Shown here: positions 38,110 to 47,044 of the stretch, piece by piece
Layout of the letters: each line of letters starts with the position of its first letter
How positions within the stretch are numbered: position 1 is the stretch's first letter
From: Scenedesmus sp. ARA3
Taxonomy: Eukaryota; Chlorophyta; Chlorophyceae; Sphaeropleales; Scenedesmaceae
Direction of reading: 5' to 3'
NCBI GenBank assembly: GCA_004335835.1
Contig: RWJK01001719.1
Location: 124,001-188,000 of the forward strand
Length of the DNA stretch: 64,000 nucleotides
Position numbers and translations under genes: made by a program
Notes under the pieces: model-generated
Told to the model about the DNA's origin: nothing
What the model saw: only the letters and a program-made list of their open reading frames with translations
The model's database searches: none

Positions 38110-41100
38110 CTGCTCAGGGGCATCCACCCAGCGTGCTGTGCACAGCTTGTCCAGCTGCCTCGGATTTGAAAACTCAAATGTGCTGTGCAGTGCCGCTACT
38201 TCACCTGCCTGCTGCTGCTGCAGCACGATCTGCTGCTGCTGGTGATGGTGGTTCTCTGCCTCTGCTCTGCTCTCATCCACACTACACCTTGCAGCATTTC
38301 TGGCGCTTTCAAATGACAACTTGCAATTCATCTGCTGCTGCGGCCGTATTGGTAACAGGTGGGCAAGGGAGGCCTGCAACCCTACGCTAGACCCTGCTGT
38401 TGCCAAATATGCTGCTTCTGGTGGCAGCAGCTGCCCGTGCTGCTGCTGCTGCTGCTGCTGCATTGGCTGCTGCATTGGCTGCTGCTCGAATGCTGATTGC
38501 CAATCTTCAGACGTATGTGCTGTACTGCTGCTGCTGCTGCTGCTGCTACTGTGGCCAGCTTCCAGGCCTTCCCCCAAGGGTCTGCCAGAGGCAGTTTCTG
38601 CTGCTGCTGCTGCTGCTGCTGCTGGCTGCCGCGTTGCTGACATGACCCGGGTGAGTGTGCGGTTTATGCTTCTGCTGAGTGCTGCGGAGAACTTGGGTAT
38701 GCGGCGGTGCGGCTTGGCTGCTGCTGGGGGCGGCGCGATGCGGCGCAGCACGTAGTGCTCCTGCGTGTTGATCAGCTGTGAGCAGCAGCAGCAGCAGCAG
38801 CAGCAGCAATACAGGGTTTCAAGCCCGACGGATGTCCTGTGTACTACTGCTGCCAGGTTGTGGCGGTTGCCTTCTGCAGGTTTGTAGACTGGCTGCCAGC
38901 TGAGGTGCCAGCGTGCAAGGCTTTTGAGGACCCCTATGGCTCGGTTTTTTGCAAAGATGCAACTTGCGGTCTACATAGCTGTGGAGGTTCTCCCTCCCCC
39001 TCTCTCATGTGTTGCTTGTGTTGAGTATTCATCCAACAAACATAACACGTGGTACGGCATTCGCCAGCTTAAACCTACCTGAAACCCAACCGCCCCCATG
39101 AGCTGCATCACTTCCTCCTCCAATGAACTCGCACGGATGTTCCTCCGCCCAGCCACACGCACATACTCCAGGAGCCCCAGCAGCAGCACCAGCAGCAGCA
39201 GCATCATGAGCACGCCCCACCAGGACGGCTTGGGGGCAGCAGCACCGGGGCCTGCACAGCTGGCCAGAGGGGGGCACGGCTGCGGCTCCCTGCTGTGAGG
39301 CTGCAGGAGGGAATGTGAGAAACGGGAGCGTGGTGTTGGGTGTGTAAGCACCACGGGCAGCAGCAGCAGCAGCAGAGATTGAGAAACACCCCGGCCTGAT
39401 GCAAATCGTTGCAGCGTCCGCGGCGTGTCAGTGTGGTTCAGCACAACATCTGACATACAAACACTTTGACTGGACATACACCAACAGTTCTCAACCCAAA
39501 CGAAGTGCACAGCTGGCCAGGGGAGGGCAGGGCTGCCGCGCCCTGCTGTGAGGCTGCGGGTGGGGTTGGGGGGGATGGGTGGGGTGGGTGGAGCAGGGTG
39601 TGTGTGGCACCGGCGGCAGCAGCAGCAGAGAAGAGTAAGAAACACCAATGCCTGATGCAAAGTGCCGTAGCAACAGGCGGCGTCAGCGGCAGCTGAGCGT
39701 GTCCCATCACAACGCCTGAAACGAACCACCTCATGACACACTTCAGCAAACACGTATGAGGTTAAATGCATGCTGTGTATATACAATAAAACAATAGGTT
39801 AAATTCTTGACTCCTACTCACCGGGCAGAAGAAGCCGGGCGGGCAGGGCGCCCGCGCCGCCTCATGGCTGCAGTAGTAGCCTGCTGGGCAGCCCTGCAGC
39901 GGGCTGCTGGCATTGGCTGGGCAGGTGTTGCCCGCCAGCGGCTGCTGCCAGCTGACCAGCATCTCCAGCAGGGGGGCAGGCTCGGGGCGCACCGCCTTGA
40001 AGGGGTTCCAGGCCAGCAGGCGCTGCGGGGTGGGCGGGGACACAGGTTTTTAAGTGTGTCAGCTTGAAGTTTGAACACAGCACGCTTGAACACAGAACAT
40101 TACAACCTGTCAGGATTTACTTGGCTTTTAAGAAAAAGTTGAAGAACAGATTTGCAACTGGCTCGGAGTCCACCGCCTTGATGGGGTTCCAGGCCACCAA
40201 GCGCTGCGGCTGGGCAGGGAAGGTATGCAACTTATTTGGATGTGCACCATCATCAACATTCGGCTGAGCTGTTGGCTGTTGTGGGAGAGGCAGCGCAGGC
40301 AACCTGCTGCTGCTCTAGTTTAGTCACTGCTCAACTCCAGCCCCGCTCTCACCGTGATGTTGCAGGGCTGCCCTTTCAGCGAGCAGGCGGGCAGCAGCTG
40401 CCAGCAGCACACATTATTGCTTGAGGGTGCGTAGCCATGCATTTCCTGTATATAATTGCATTTCCTGTGTATAATTACCCTATTGCAATGAGTGCAATAA
40501 TCCTGTATATAGTCGCCCTTCATGCATTTCCTGAAATTTGTCTTTTTGCATCACTCACCGTGATGTTGCAGGGCTGCCCCTTGAGCGAGCCAGGCGGGCA
40601 GTAGCTGCCAGCCACACAAGGCTGCGCTATGCTGGCATTAGGGCAGAAGCTGCCAGCAGGGCACGCCTTAAAGCCCCTGCAGCCGCTGCTGCTGCTGCTG
40701 CTGCTGCTGGCGCTGGCAGGGTCTAGCTGGCAGGTGGCGATGCTGAGAGGTGTCTCTTCCTGCGTGCCTGCAGGGCAGAATTCGCCTGCAGGGGCGGGTA
40801 GGAACAAAGACAGATGCGACCGCAAAGATGAGCCAGGGCACAGAGCACGGTGACGAATGATGATGTTGCTGTGACACATTGCAGAAGGAGGGTGCTGGGG
40901 TCCGGCGAGGGGCAGGGATTGTTTAGTTGGTGCTGGTGGGAGCCACTTAGCAGACAACAGCGAAGCTTGACTGAGGTTTTCCGGGGTTGGTTGATAAGAC
41001 TACACCCAAAGGCCAGAGAGGCACCAAGGCATCTCACCTAGCTGGCAAGGCATGCAGACGCCTACGGTTGGCAGCCCAGCCGCACGCATAGCCAACCCCT

Positions 41101-41408
41101 GCTGCTGCTGCCGTGCTGCTGCTGCCGCGCCCTTCCAGCTGGGGCACTGGCAGCCAGCAGCCTGCACTGCAGCAGCAGCTGAGGGGCTGCACCTATAGCC
41201 TGCAGGGCAAATGCCAACCCTGCTGCTGCTGCTGTCTGCTGGATAGTCTGTATGCACTGTGCAGGGGCAGCCAGGTGCTGACAGGTGCTCTAAGGGGGCG
41301 GGGCACTTGCTGCTTGCAGGAAACTGGCCTGCAGGAAAGCGGCCAGCAGCAGCTGCTTGTGCACTGCTGTTACTAGTGCTGTTGATGCTGCCAGCACGGC
41401 TTGTCCTC

Positions 41409-41446
<38 letters not shown>

Positions 41447-41673
41447 AGCTGACATAGCGCCAGCAGCTGCTGGTGCTGGTTTGGGAGCTGCTGTTGCTGC
41501 TGTTGCGGGTGACACAGCTCTTCTGGGTGCTGCTGCAGCTGCAGCTGTTGCCGCTGGCCTTGGTGTGTTGGCTGCTGGCTGGTTTGCTCCGACCGTGCTC
41601 AGAGTGGACCTGGGGTCAGCCCCTGCTGCTGCTGGCTGTGGTGCTGTTGCTGCTGCTGCTGCTGTCCGGGCAC

Positions 41674-41732
<59 letters not shown>

Positions 41733-41782
41733 NNNNNNNNNNNNNNNNNNNNNNNNNNNNNNNNNNNNNNNNNNNNNNNNNN

Positions 41783-41839
<57 letters not shown>

Positions 41840-42063
41840 AGTGACCTGCCAAGCCCCAGGCCTCCATGTAATGCTTGGCACTCGCAAGCCCGCAGAAGCA
41901 GCAGTGTGCTACACAGTAGCAGCAGCAGCTTTGCTGAGCAATGACACCTGCCACGGCTGTTGCTTCTGCTTGGCCTGCTGCAGCTGCACCTGCCAACAGG
42001 CGGAGACGTCATGTTGATGACTAATTGCAGGACCCTGTTGGCAGTGCTGGCTAGGGAAGTCAT
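27290..42063 (-). CDS. Giant ABCG-type half-transporter with Cys-rich N-terminus, about 18 exons
   Basis: Minus-strand exons: 42063-41038 (contains the N gap), 40785-40559, 40022-39822, 39300-39079, 38775-37617, 37279-37222, 36740-36404, 35979-35701, 35085-34877, 34633-34470, 33989-33911, 33708-33348, 33018-31051, 30716-30582, 29761-29579, 28764-28613, 28150-27954 and 27624-27290. All phases agree; 2413 residues plus the gap. Domain order: hydrophobic signal-like segment; Cys-rich modules (CPAGSFCPNAS, CPAGYYCSHEAARAPCPPG); one helix (residues [17 protein letters not shown]); ATPase with Walker A GPSGCGKTSL, Q-loop FVPQFDLL, signature VSGGQRRRAAIG and Walker B CLLWLDEPTSGLD; then a C-terminal membrane domain ending in a helix before VRWKVSRKAQE. 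The layout fits the plant ABCG24/28-type family, which export lipidic or other hydrophobic substrates; the substrate here is unknown. Gln/Ser/Ala inserts make it roughly twice the family length. The first exon is the least certain. Confidence 0.92.
27627..27708. repeat. CAG run at the last ABCG 3' splice site
   Basis: About 82 bases of CAG on the plus strand, read as CTG in the transcript, ending in the CTGCAG acceptor used by the last exon at 27624. Confidence 0.85.
27840..27905 (-). repeat. Copy of the 3' end of the ABCG exon 28150-27954
   Basis: The TCCTGCAGTCAGAATAGCAGCCAGCGCGC block at the exon's 3' end (27955 onward) reappears about 110 bases downstream in the intron at 27842 with few changes, including CCTCACTCCTGCAG-like context. 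Confidence 0.75.
28105..28425 (-). repeat. Four tandem copies of an ABCG intron/exon junction
   Basis: The segment spanning the acceptor and start of exon 28150-27954 (plus-strand CACCAGCCAGCTGATGTACA onward) recurs at about 28206, 28298 and 28388. The first two copies share about 85 bases including the intronic ACACGTTACATAACACAGCG. Later copies are shorter. Each retains a CAG|G-like junction on the minus strand. Confidence 0.9.
28850..28912 (-). repeat. Copy of the start of ABCG exon 28764-28613
   Basis: Minus strand repeats VSLAIAPKQ.LVAGLAV, then diverges into intron. It keeps a usable-looking acceptor (CGCCAG|GTGTCGCTG). Confidence 0.88.
29159..29633 (-). repeat. Exon 3' end of ABCG exon 29761-29579 repeated three more times downstream
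   Basis: The block encoding YSSLALVGWYTSGLGYL plus the CTG|GTGAG donor occurs at the true site (29573-29633) and again at about 29439, 29308 and 29159. Spacing is 130-150 bases. CCCTAAAA-type telomere-like motifs lie between copies. Confidence 0.92.
29407..29428. repeat. Short interstitial telomere-like motif
   Basis: AACCCTAAAACCCTAAAACCCC is two units of CCCTAAAA (TTTTAGGG on the other strand), the Chlamydomonas-type telomere unit. Related CCCTAAA/CCCTACA fragments lie at 29258-29275 and 29540-29563. It is intronic and far too short to be a chromosome end. Confidence 0.7.
29768..29854. repeat. Long pure CAG run in ABCG intron
   Basis: About 29 uninterrupted CAG units on the plus strand, so CTG in the transcript, directly upstream of the acceptor of the exon starting at 29761. 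Confidence 0.92.
29930..30213 (-). repeat. Three upstream copies of the start of ABCG exon 29761-29579
   Basis: Blocks at about 29934-29999, 30046-30116 and 30146-30213 repeat the segment encoding GVSVTAWVLGHQLFDLLGLL with the adjacent CAG acceptor and CTG run. Substitutions differ between copies, so they arose at different times or by repeated events. Confidence 0.92.
30270..30510 (-). repeat. Copies of the 3' end of ABCG exon 30716-30582
   Basis: The segment encoding SERHLFLQQESQ with its GTGGGCGG donor is echoed at about 30467-30510 (ATCLFLQQESQ-like) and 30270-30330 (ERRLFLQQGSQ). Confidence 0.8.
30930..30990 (-). repeat. Copy of the 3' end of ABCG exon 33018-31051
   Basis: It repeats the DLLLTALLGLALGAAQ coding block and donor of the true exon end (31051-31110) about 110 bases downstream in the intron. 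Confidence 0.88.
33175..33225 (-). repeat. Copy of the 3' end of ABCG exon 33708-33348
   Basis: Plus-strand CCAGCCTCAGCCCAGAAGCC and flanks at the exon end (about 33370-33400) reappear at about 33188-33215 with few changes. Confidence 0.82.
34085..34405 (-). repeat. Array of decayed donor-region copies of ABCG exon 34633-34470
   Basis: Segments encoding GENAADFLLDVTAG with a GTGAGAGAAT donor recur at about 34185-34262 and 34328-34400. TTCTCTCACCTGCCG-like donor remnants occur further at about 34131, 34172 and 34294. The true exon end is 34470. Confidence 0.88.
35205..35330 (-). repeat. Partial copy of the ABCG signature/Walker B exon
   Basis: It repeats the first 120 bases of exon 35085-34877 (VVGCASQRFVSGGQRRRAAIG through LLWLDEPT) with its own CAG|GTGGTG acceptor, then runs into intron sequence after LDEPTYM. 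It lies about 240 bases upstream of the true exon. Confidence 0.92.
35988..36048. repeat. CAG run before an ABCG exon
   Basis: CTG in the transcript, ending just ahead of the GCATTGCAG acceptor of exon 35979-35701. Confidence 0.85.
36826..36872 (-). repeat. Copy of the Walker A exon start of the ABCG gene
   Basis: Repeats CAG|CGGCAAGACCTCGCTGTGCA from the true exon start at 36740, about 115 bases upstream, then diverges. Confidence 0.88.
39500..39600 (-). repeat. Copy of the start of ABCG exon 39300-39079
   Basis: CAGCTGGCCAGGGGAGGGCA and CCTGCTGTGAGGCTGCGGG at 39510-39560 match the exon start and acceptor at 39255-39310. Confidence 0.8.
40155..40215 (-). repeat. Copy of the start of ABCG exon 40022-39822
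   Basis: Minus strand encodes RLVAWNPIKAV after a CAG acceptor, echoing RLLAWNPFKAV of the true exon about 180 bases downstream. Confidence 0.88.
40348..40410 (-). repeat. Copy of the 3' end of ABCG exon 40785-40559
   Basis: Repeats the SLKGQPCNIT coding block plus a GTGAGAG donor of the true exon end (40559-40615). Confidence 0.88.
41674..41839. repeat. CTG tract interrupted by the assembly gap (N at 41733-41782)
   Basis: CTG runs at 41674-41732 and 41783-41839 flank exactly 50 N. On the minus strand both sides read CAG and encode Gln in the ABCG first exon. The 50-N filler is not a multiple of three, so frames read through it are artificial. Confidence 0.95.
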
Positions 42064-42596
42064 GATTTGCCCATCATACGGTTAGGAGGCAGGGCAGGGA
42101 CACCCTTGGCATGCAGGGATCAGCCATCGCGCTGTACAGTGTATTGTTAGCATAGAGCTGTTAAATTCAACATACGAGATATGTATGAACAGTTCAGCAG
42201 ACAGAGTAAGGTGACTAAAGTGATGGTGTGTAAACCATAGCCGGACACCGCAACACTGCTTGAAGCCCAATGACGGGCTGATACAACCATCAAGCGTTCG
42301 TGAAGCTCGCACTGTCATTGCCCACAGTAGGGAACGTCCGCTTTCGAAAAAGTTGTGTCACTCAAGCCCTGGGACGTGACAGGGGCGATCAAGACCCTTG
42401 AGCATTTGGCATGCAAACATACATACGTTGATCATTCTCTCTTTGTATCCTGCTCCTTAGTACTGCTGTAGCTGCGCTGCTATTATCCCGACAGGCACGT
42501 CGTAAACTGCCCTTGAGGGCGTGGCAAAGCTGAGCCTGAAGGCGTTGATCAGGCCAGAAACAAACATCGTAACACGTATCGTCCTGCACTTCGGCC
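42064..42596. promoter_or_regulatory. Divergent promoter region between ABCG and P4H
   Basis: The two start codons (42063 minus, 42597 plus) are 533 bases apart and face away, so both promoters must share this stretch unless untranslated exons lie elsewhere. No clear TATA box or repeated element was identified. Confidence 0.5.
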
Positions 42597-43903
42597 ATGG
42601 CATGCTGGCGAAGTGGCTGCAGCTGCAGCTTGCTGCTTGGACTCTTTGTGCTGTTCGTTCAACAGCAGCATGCCTCAGCTGACATGATGGCTTACGGGAC
42701 TAAACAGGCGAGTAATCGCTTGCAAATCTCAGCCAGCGGCATGCTCGGATCGCCAGCACTTCGTCGCAGAGCAGCAACAGCAGCAGCACCTGCAGCAGTC
42801 CTGCAGCTGTTTTCTTACTGCTAGCCCAGCCACCTGCTGATGCCTGCCTCGGAACGCTGCGACACAACGTCTCTGCACTACCAGCTAAACTCCTTCTTGC
42901 TGCTGCCCTGTGTTTGATGTGTCTGCGCTGTCTTGCTGGGTCTTGTCTTGCTGTGCTGCAGCCGGAGTGGCGGGGCGAGGTGGTGCCCGTTGCATGGAGC
43001 CCGCGCGCCTTTCACATCAAAAAGCTGCTCACTGATGAGGAATGCGAGCACATCAAGCACATCGTGAGTGCAGCAGTGCACTGCCTCGCACACAAATGAT
43101 AGTGCACAGACGCACACACACAGACACACACAGCAGTGCCCTGTGCAGGCCAGCACGGCACCATGTGAGTGCAGGCTGCCTCTGACACACACCAAAGATA
43201 GTGACGCACGCACACACAGCAATCAACCTGCTATTGACGAGCAGTGCCTTGTGCATCATGGGAGGGCAATGGCACGCATGTCTGCTGCTCCAGCAGAGAC
43301 ACATTCAGTAACCCCTGTGCAGGGCATTTCCTCACTCAATGGCAGCGCATCGTGCGCGCAGCAGTGCACTGCCTGTCACACATGTGATACTGGCACATTA
43401 CAGGCATCAACCAACAGCAGTACGCTGCGCTGCGCAGCACCTCAAACCATAACATCAGCAGAGATCGACTCTGCTGAGGAGTCCTGGTACCACTTTTGAA
43501 GATTGGTCATTTCCCTGACTCAGCAGCATTCAAGCAGGAGAGCTGAACACCAAGGGCGTCCCCAGCTGGCTTGTGGCTGCACGCCAAGCATCTCCTCTGC
43601 AAGGGGCAGCAGCCACACGCCAGTGATCAGCATACACCCAGTGATCAGCATACCCCCAGTGATCAGCATACACCCAGTGATCAGCATACACCCAGGCGCA
43701 TCGACTCGCTGAAAACAGCACACTAGACCAAGGCAGGCACTACAGCCTGCACTTGGCCAGTCACCGGGGCTTCACCTGCCGAGTTCACGCATGTACTGTT
43801 ACTCTGTGTGTGTGTTTGTTGTCTGTGCAGGCACGCGACAAGCTGACATCCAGCGACGTGGTCAACACGCAGACCGGCAAGAGCGAGAAGAGCGATGTGA
43901 GGC

Positions 43904-43937
<34 letters not shown>

Positions 43938-44010
43938 CAGCAGTAGCAGCAGTGACAGCATCAACAGCAAGACCCGCAGTGACAGCAACACCATTGGCAG
44001 CGCCCCTGGC

Positions 44011-44049
<39 letters not shown>

Positions 44050-44306
44050 GATAACAGCAGGAGCAGCATTGACGGCAACACCAGCAGCGCCATATGCAGC
44101 AGAAGCGACAGGAGCAGCCGCGGCAGTGCCAACGGCAGCCTTGCACGCAGCCCCAAACATGCAGCAATCATGCATAGTAATGCCAGCAGCATTTGCCGTA
44201 AATCGAGCACAACAGCAGCAAACATTACAAGGAACACGCAGCTGCAGCTGCTAGCATAGTACTTGCATCCATCCCACTGCCCCCTATGCTGCTGCTGCTG
44301 CTGCTT

Positions 44307-44344
<38 letters not shown>

Positions 44345-44497
44345 TCAGGTGCGCACCAGCACGGGCACCTTTTTTGACAAGGACTTTGACGAGGTGGTGA
44401 CAGCAGTGGAGGAGCGCGTGGCCATGGTCACCATGCTGCCCAAGGCCAACCAGGAGGGGCTGCAGGTGCGTGGTGGTGTTGCAGATGCTGCTGCACT

Positions 44498-44543
<46 letters not shown>

Positions 44544-45511
44544 GGCGGCTGGGTTGTGTTGACTTTTGTTTGATCTGCTGCATTGTCTGTGGCCATGGTG
44601 ACCATGCTGCCCAAAGCCAACCAGGAGGGGCTGCAGGTGCGGGCGGCTGTGCTCGCTGATCTTGGCTGCTGCTGCGCCTCAGTTGTCCTCAATTTTGGCC
44701 GTGCTGCTGTTGCATTTCTCGAGGCAATTTAGAGCTTGTGGTGTTTGTTGACTGCAATGCCTCTTCTGCTACTGCTGCAGGTGCTCAAGTATGTGGATGG
44801 CCAGAAGTACGAGCCACACCACGGTGAGCCAGGCAGCAGCAGCAGCAGCCGGTATGCTGTGTCCAACAGCCTGAACAATGCACCACGATGAGCATTCAAG
44901 AAGGCTGATCATCCTTGCACTGCCTGCTGCTGCTGCTGCTGCTGCTGCTGCCGCCAGACTACTTCCATGACGACTACAACAAGCGCCCCGAGAATGGCGG
45001 GCAGCGCGTGGTCACTGTGCTCATGTACCTCGCCACGCCAGAGGAAGGTGCGGCACGCGCTATGTGCATAATTTATGACTGCAGTGCACACAGACCAGCA
45101 CCTGTAGGGCTGTCGCCACTGTGCTCATGTACCTGGCCACGCCCGAGGAAGGTGCGGCAGCTCATTGGTGTCACTCCCGCGGTTTTCATACTTACTGACA
45201 TGTGGGGAAAAATGTGGCACTGCACTGAATTAGGTGGCATGCTCATCTACCTGGCCACGCCCGAGGAAGGTGCCGGCGCTGCTGCGATGTGATGTAAAGC
45301 CACCCAGACAAGCACAAGCAGGCTCAGCGGCCGCTGTGCAACCCACAGTTTGCGCTGCTTCTGTGCTTTATGATTGTGTGGCCCTGTGCACGTCATAAGC
45401 GCCTAGGTAGTCATACACAGACTGGCTTGCATCATGCGTGTGAGTAGGCAGCACATCACACAATGCTGCTGTCAGCCCCAGCCCAGCTGCAATATGACAT
45501 TGCCGGCTGAC

Positions 45512-45557
<46 letters not shown>

Positions 45558-45971
45558 CGGCGAGACGGTGTTCCCCAACGTGGACGAATCGCTGCGCGTG
45601 AGCGGTGAGGGCTGGAGCGAGTGTGCGCGGCAGGGCCTGGCCCACAAGCCCGTGAAGGGTGACGCACTCATGTTCTACAGGTGGGGCTGCTGAGCTGTGC
45701 TTAGGGATTGAACTGTTGATTTAGAGATTCACCTGTTTCTAGAGAACAAGAGGGACGCGGTGCTGTGTTTCAGGTGGGATCAGCCTGTTGGTGTAGGCAT
45801 GGCAGAGCTTGCGAGTATGTGCTGTGTGAGAGCCACCCAGGTTGACACCGTGGGTGTGTGTCCATCATTCTCTCATCTCTTCTCTGCTTCTGTGGGCTCA
45901 TCCTTCTTGCTGATGTTGCTGTCCTGGCTGCATCTGTGTCTGCGACTGCGTCTGCTGCTGCTGCTGCTGCG

Positions 45972-46045
<74 letters not shown>

Positions 46046-47044
46046 AGCCTGACGCCTGATGGCAAGGAGGACATCCACTCACTGCACGGCAGCTGCCCGA
46101 CAACCAAGGTGAGGCAGCCAGCAGCAACCGCAGCAGCAGCGTGCCACGACAGCAACACTGCGCCCAGAGCATGCGATCGCTTTGTTGCCGTTGCTGTAAC
46201 GTGTGGCGTCAGCTGTCAGCGCAGTTGCCTCTGGTGGTGCAGCCTCCAGGCGGCTTCAGTAAGAGCGTTGCTGTGCATCTGCTGAGCTGTGCTGTGCATG
46301 CTGTGCTGTGCATGCTGTGCTGTGCTGTGCTGTATATCGGCCGAGCTGTGCTTTGCATGCTGTGCCATCCGGTACTGTGCCCTCCCCTGCAGGGTGCAAA
46401 ATGGAGCGCCATGCTGTGGCTCTACCATCTCACCTGCTGCGCCTGCTTCCACTGAGCTGTGCTGTATGCGTGCTGTGCTGTGCTGCCCGGTGCTGCGCTC
46501 TCCCTTGTAGGGTAGGATTCGAGCGCCACACTGTGCATCATGGATGATTCACTACGACTTTGCCGTGTATATCACTTCTTGTTCACACTTCTGATCAAGC
46601 TGTGCTGTGCTGTCTGCGGCTGCCCCTCCTCACTTTACCCCTGCAGGGTCAGAAGTGGAGCGCCACGCTGTGGATTCACATCAATGCATATGGCCAGGAT
46701 GCTGCGTCTCTCTGCTGCTCAATCTGTGCTATCCTGTGCGTAATGTGCTGTCTGCTGCTGCTGCCCCGTCGCCATAGGGTGAGAAGTGGAGCGCCACGCT
46801 GTGGATCCACGTGGACGCCTTTGGCCAGGATGCGTCGTACCAGCTCAACAAGTGGAAGGGGTGCGCGGACCGCCACGAGAACTGCCCCTACTGGGCAGGC
46901 ATCGGCGAGTGTGACAAGAATCCCGGCTACATGCACAGTGCCTGCAAGCTGTCCTGCAAGCGCTGCGACCCGGAGAAAGATAAGGAGAAGGAGGCGGGGG
47001 TGAAGGGGGCAGCAGCGGCTGGGCAGGCTGCGGCGGCGGCGTGA
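42597..47044 (+). CDS. Prolyl 4-hydroxylase with C-terminal ShKT domain, 9 exons
   Basis: Exons 42597-42707, 42962-43063, 43831-43896, 44349-44465, 44781-44823, 44958-45047, 45557-45680, 46048-46108 and 46778-47044 sum to 981 bases, 326 residues. The enzyme hydroxylates peptidyl-proline using Fe(II), 2-oxoglutarate and O2, in algae on cell-wall Hyp-rich glycoproteins in the ER/Golgi. A signal peptide is evident (SLLLGLFVLFVQQQHASA). Iron ligands are His145 and Asp147 (PHHDYFHDDYN) and His231 (SLHGSCP). The 2-oxoglutarate lysine is Lys241 (GEKWSATLWIHV). The six-Cys ShKT domain spans about residues 267-301 and is common on plant and algal P4Hs as a fold, not a toxin. The first donor appears to be GC (CAG|GCGAGT at 42708), chosen because it preserves phase and no GT fits. 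Several exon ends have intronic copies. Confidence 0.94.
43619..43696. repeat. 17-base tandem repeat in P4H intron 2
   Basis: CCAGTGATCAGCATACA-type unit repeated four to five times head to tail with single-base changes, containing TGATCA. There are no spacers, so it is not CRISPR-like. Confidence 0.92.
44591..44645 (+). repeat. Copy of the 3' end of P4H exon 4
   Basis: GTGGCCATGGTGACCATGCT through GGGGCTGCAGGTGCGGG repeats 44418-44470, including the donor, with two or three changes. The true junction is at 44465. Confidence 0.93.
45108..45290 (+). repeat. Two copies of the 3' end of P4H exon 6
   Basis: The block encoding LMYLATPEE and the GAAG|GTGC donor (true end 45047) recurs at about 45116-45165 and 45240-45280, the second after a short divergent spacer. 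Confidence 0.92.
45952..46047 (+). repeat. Long CTG run ending in the P4H exon 8 acceptor
   Basis: About 32 CTG-type units end directly in TGCAG|CCTGACG. It acts as the 3' splice site context. Confidence 0.9.
46388..46712 (+). repeat. Three upstream copies of the P4H exon 9 acceptor and start
   Basis: At about 46388-46425, 46505-46540 and 46642-46712 the acceptor plus the start of exon 9 (true start 46778) is repeated. The last copy is long and open: AG|GGTCAGAAGTGG encodes GQKWSATLWIHINAYGQDAA before diverging. The earlier two are shorter and more degraded. Confidence 0.92.

Noticed and set aside
41733..41782. Protein frame read straight through the N run
   Set aside because: Fifty N is arbitrary filler and not a multiple of three; the frame on the far side becomes poly-Ala instead of poly-Gln.
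43619..43696. CRISPR-like array
   Set aside because: Repeats are contiguous without spacers, lie in a nuclear intron, and no cas-like gene is present.
45770..46078. Poly-Ala/poly-Gln/poly-Leu frames over the CTG tract
   Set aside because: Pure repeat translation; the tract lies in the P4H intron before exon 8.
46850..47010. Toxin gene, because of the ShKT fold
   Set aside because: The six-Cys module is the C-terminal domain of a prolyl 4-hydroxylase, a normal arrangement in plants and algae.
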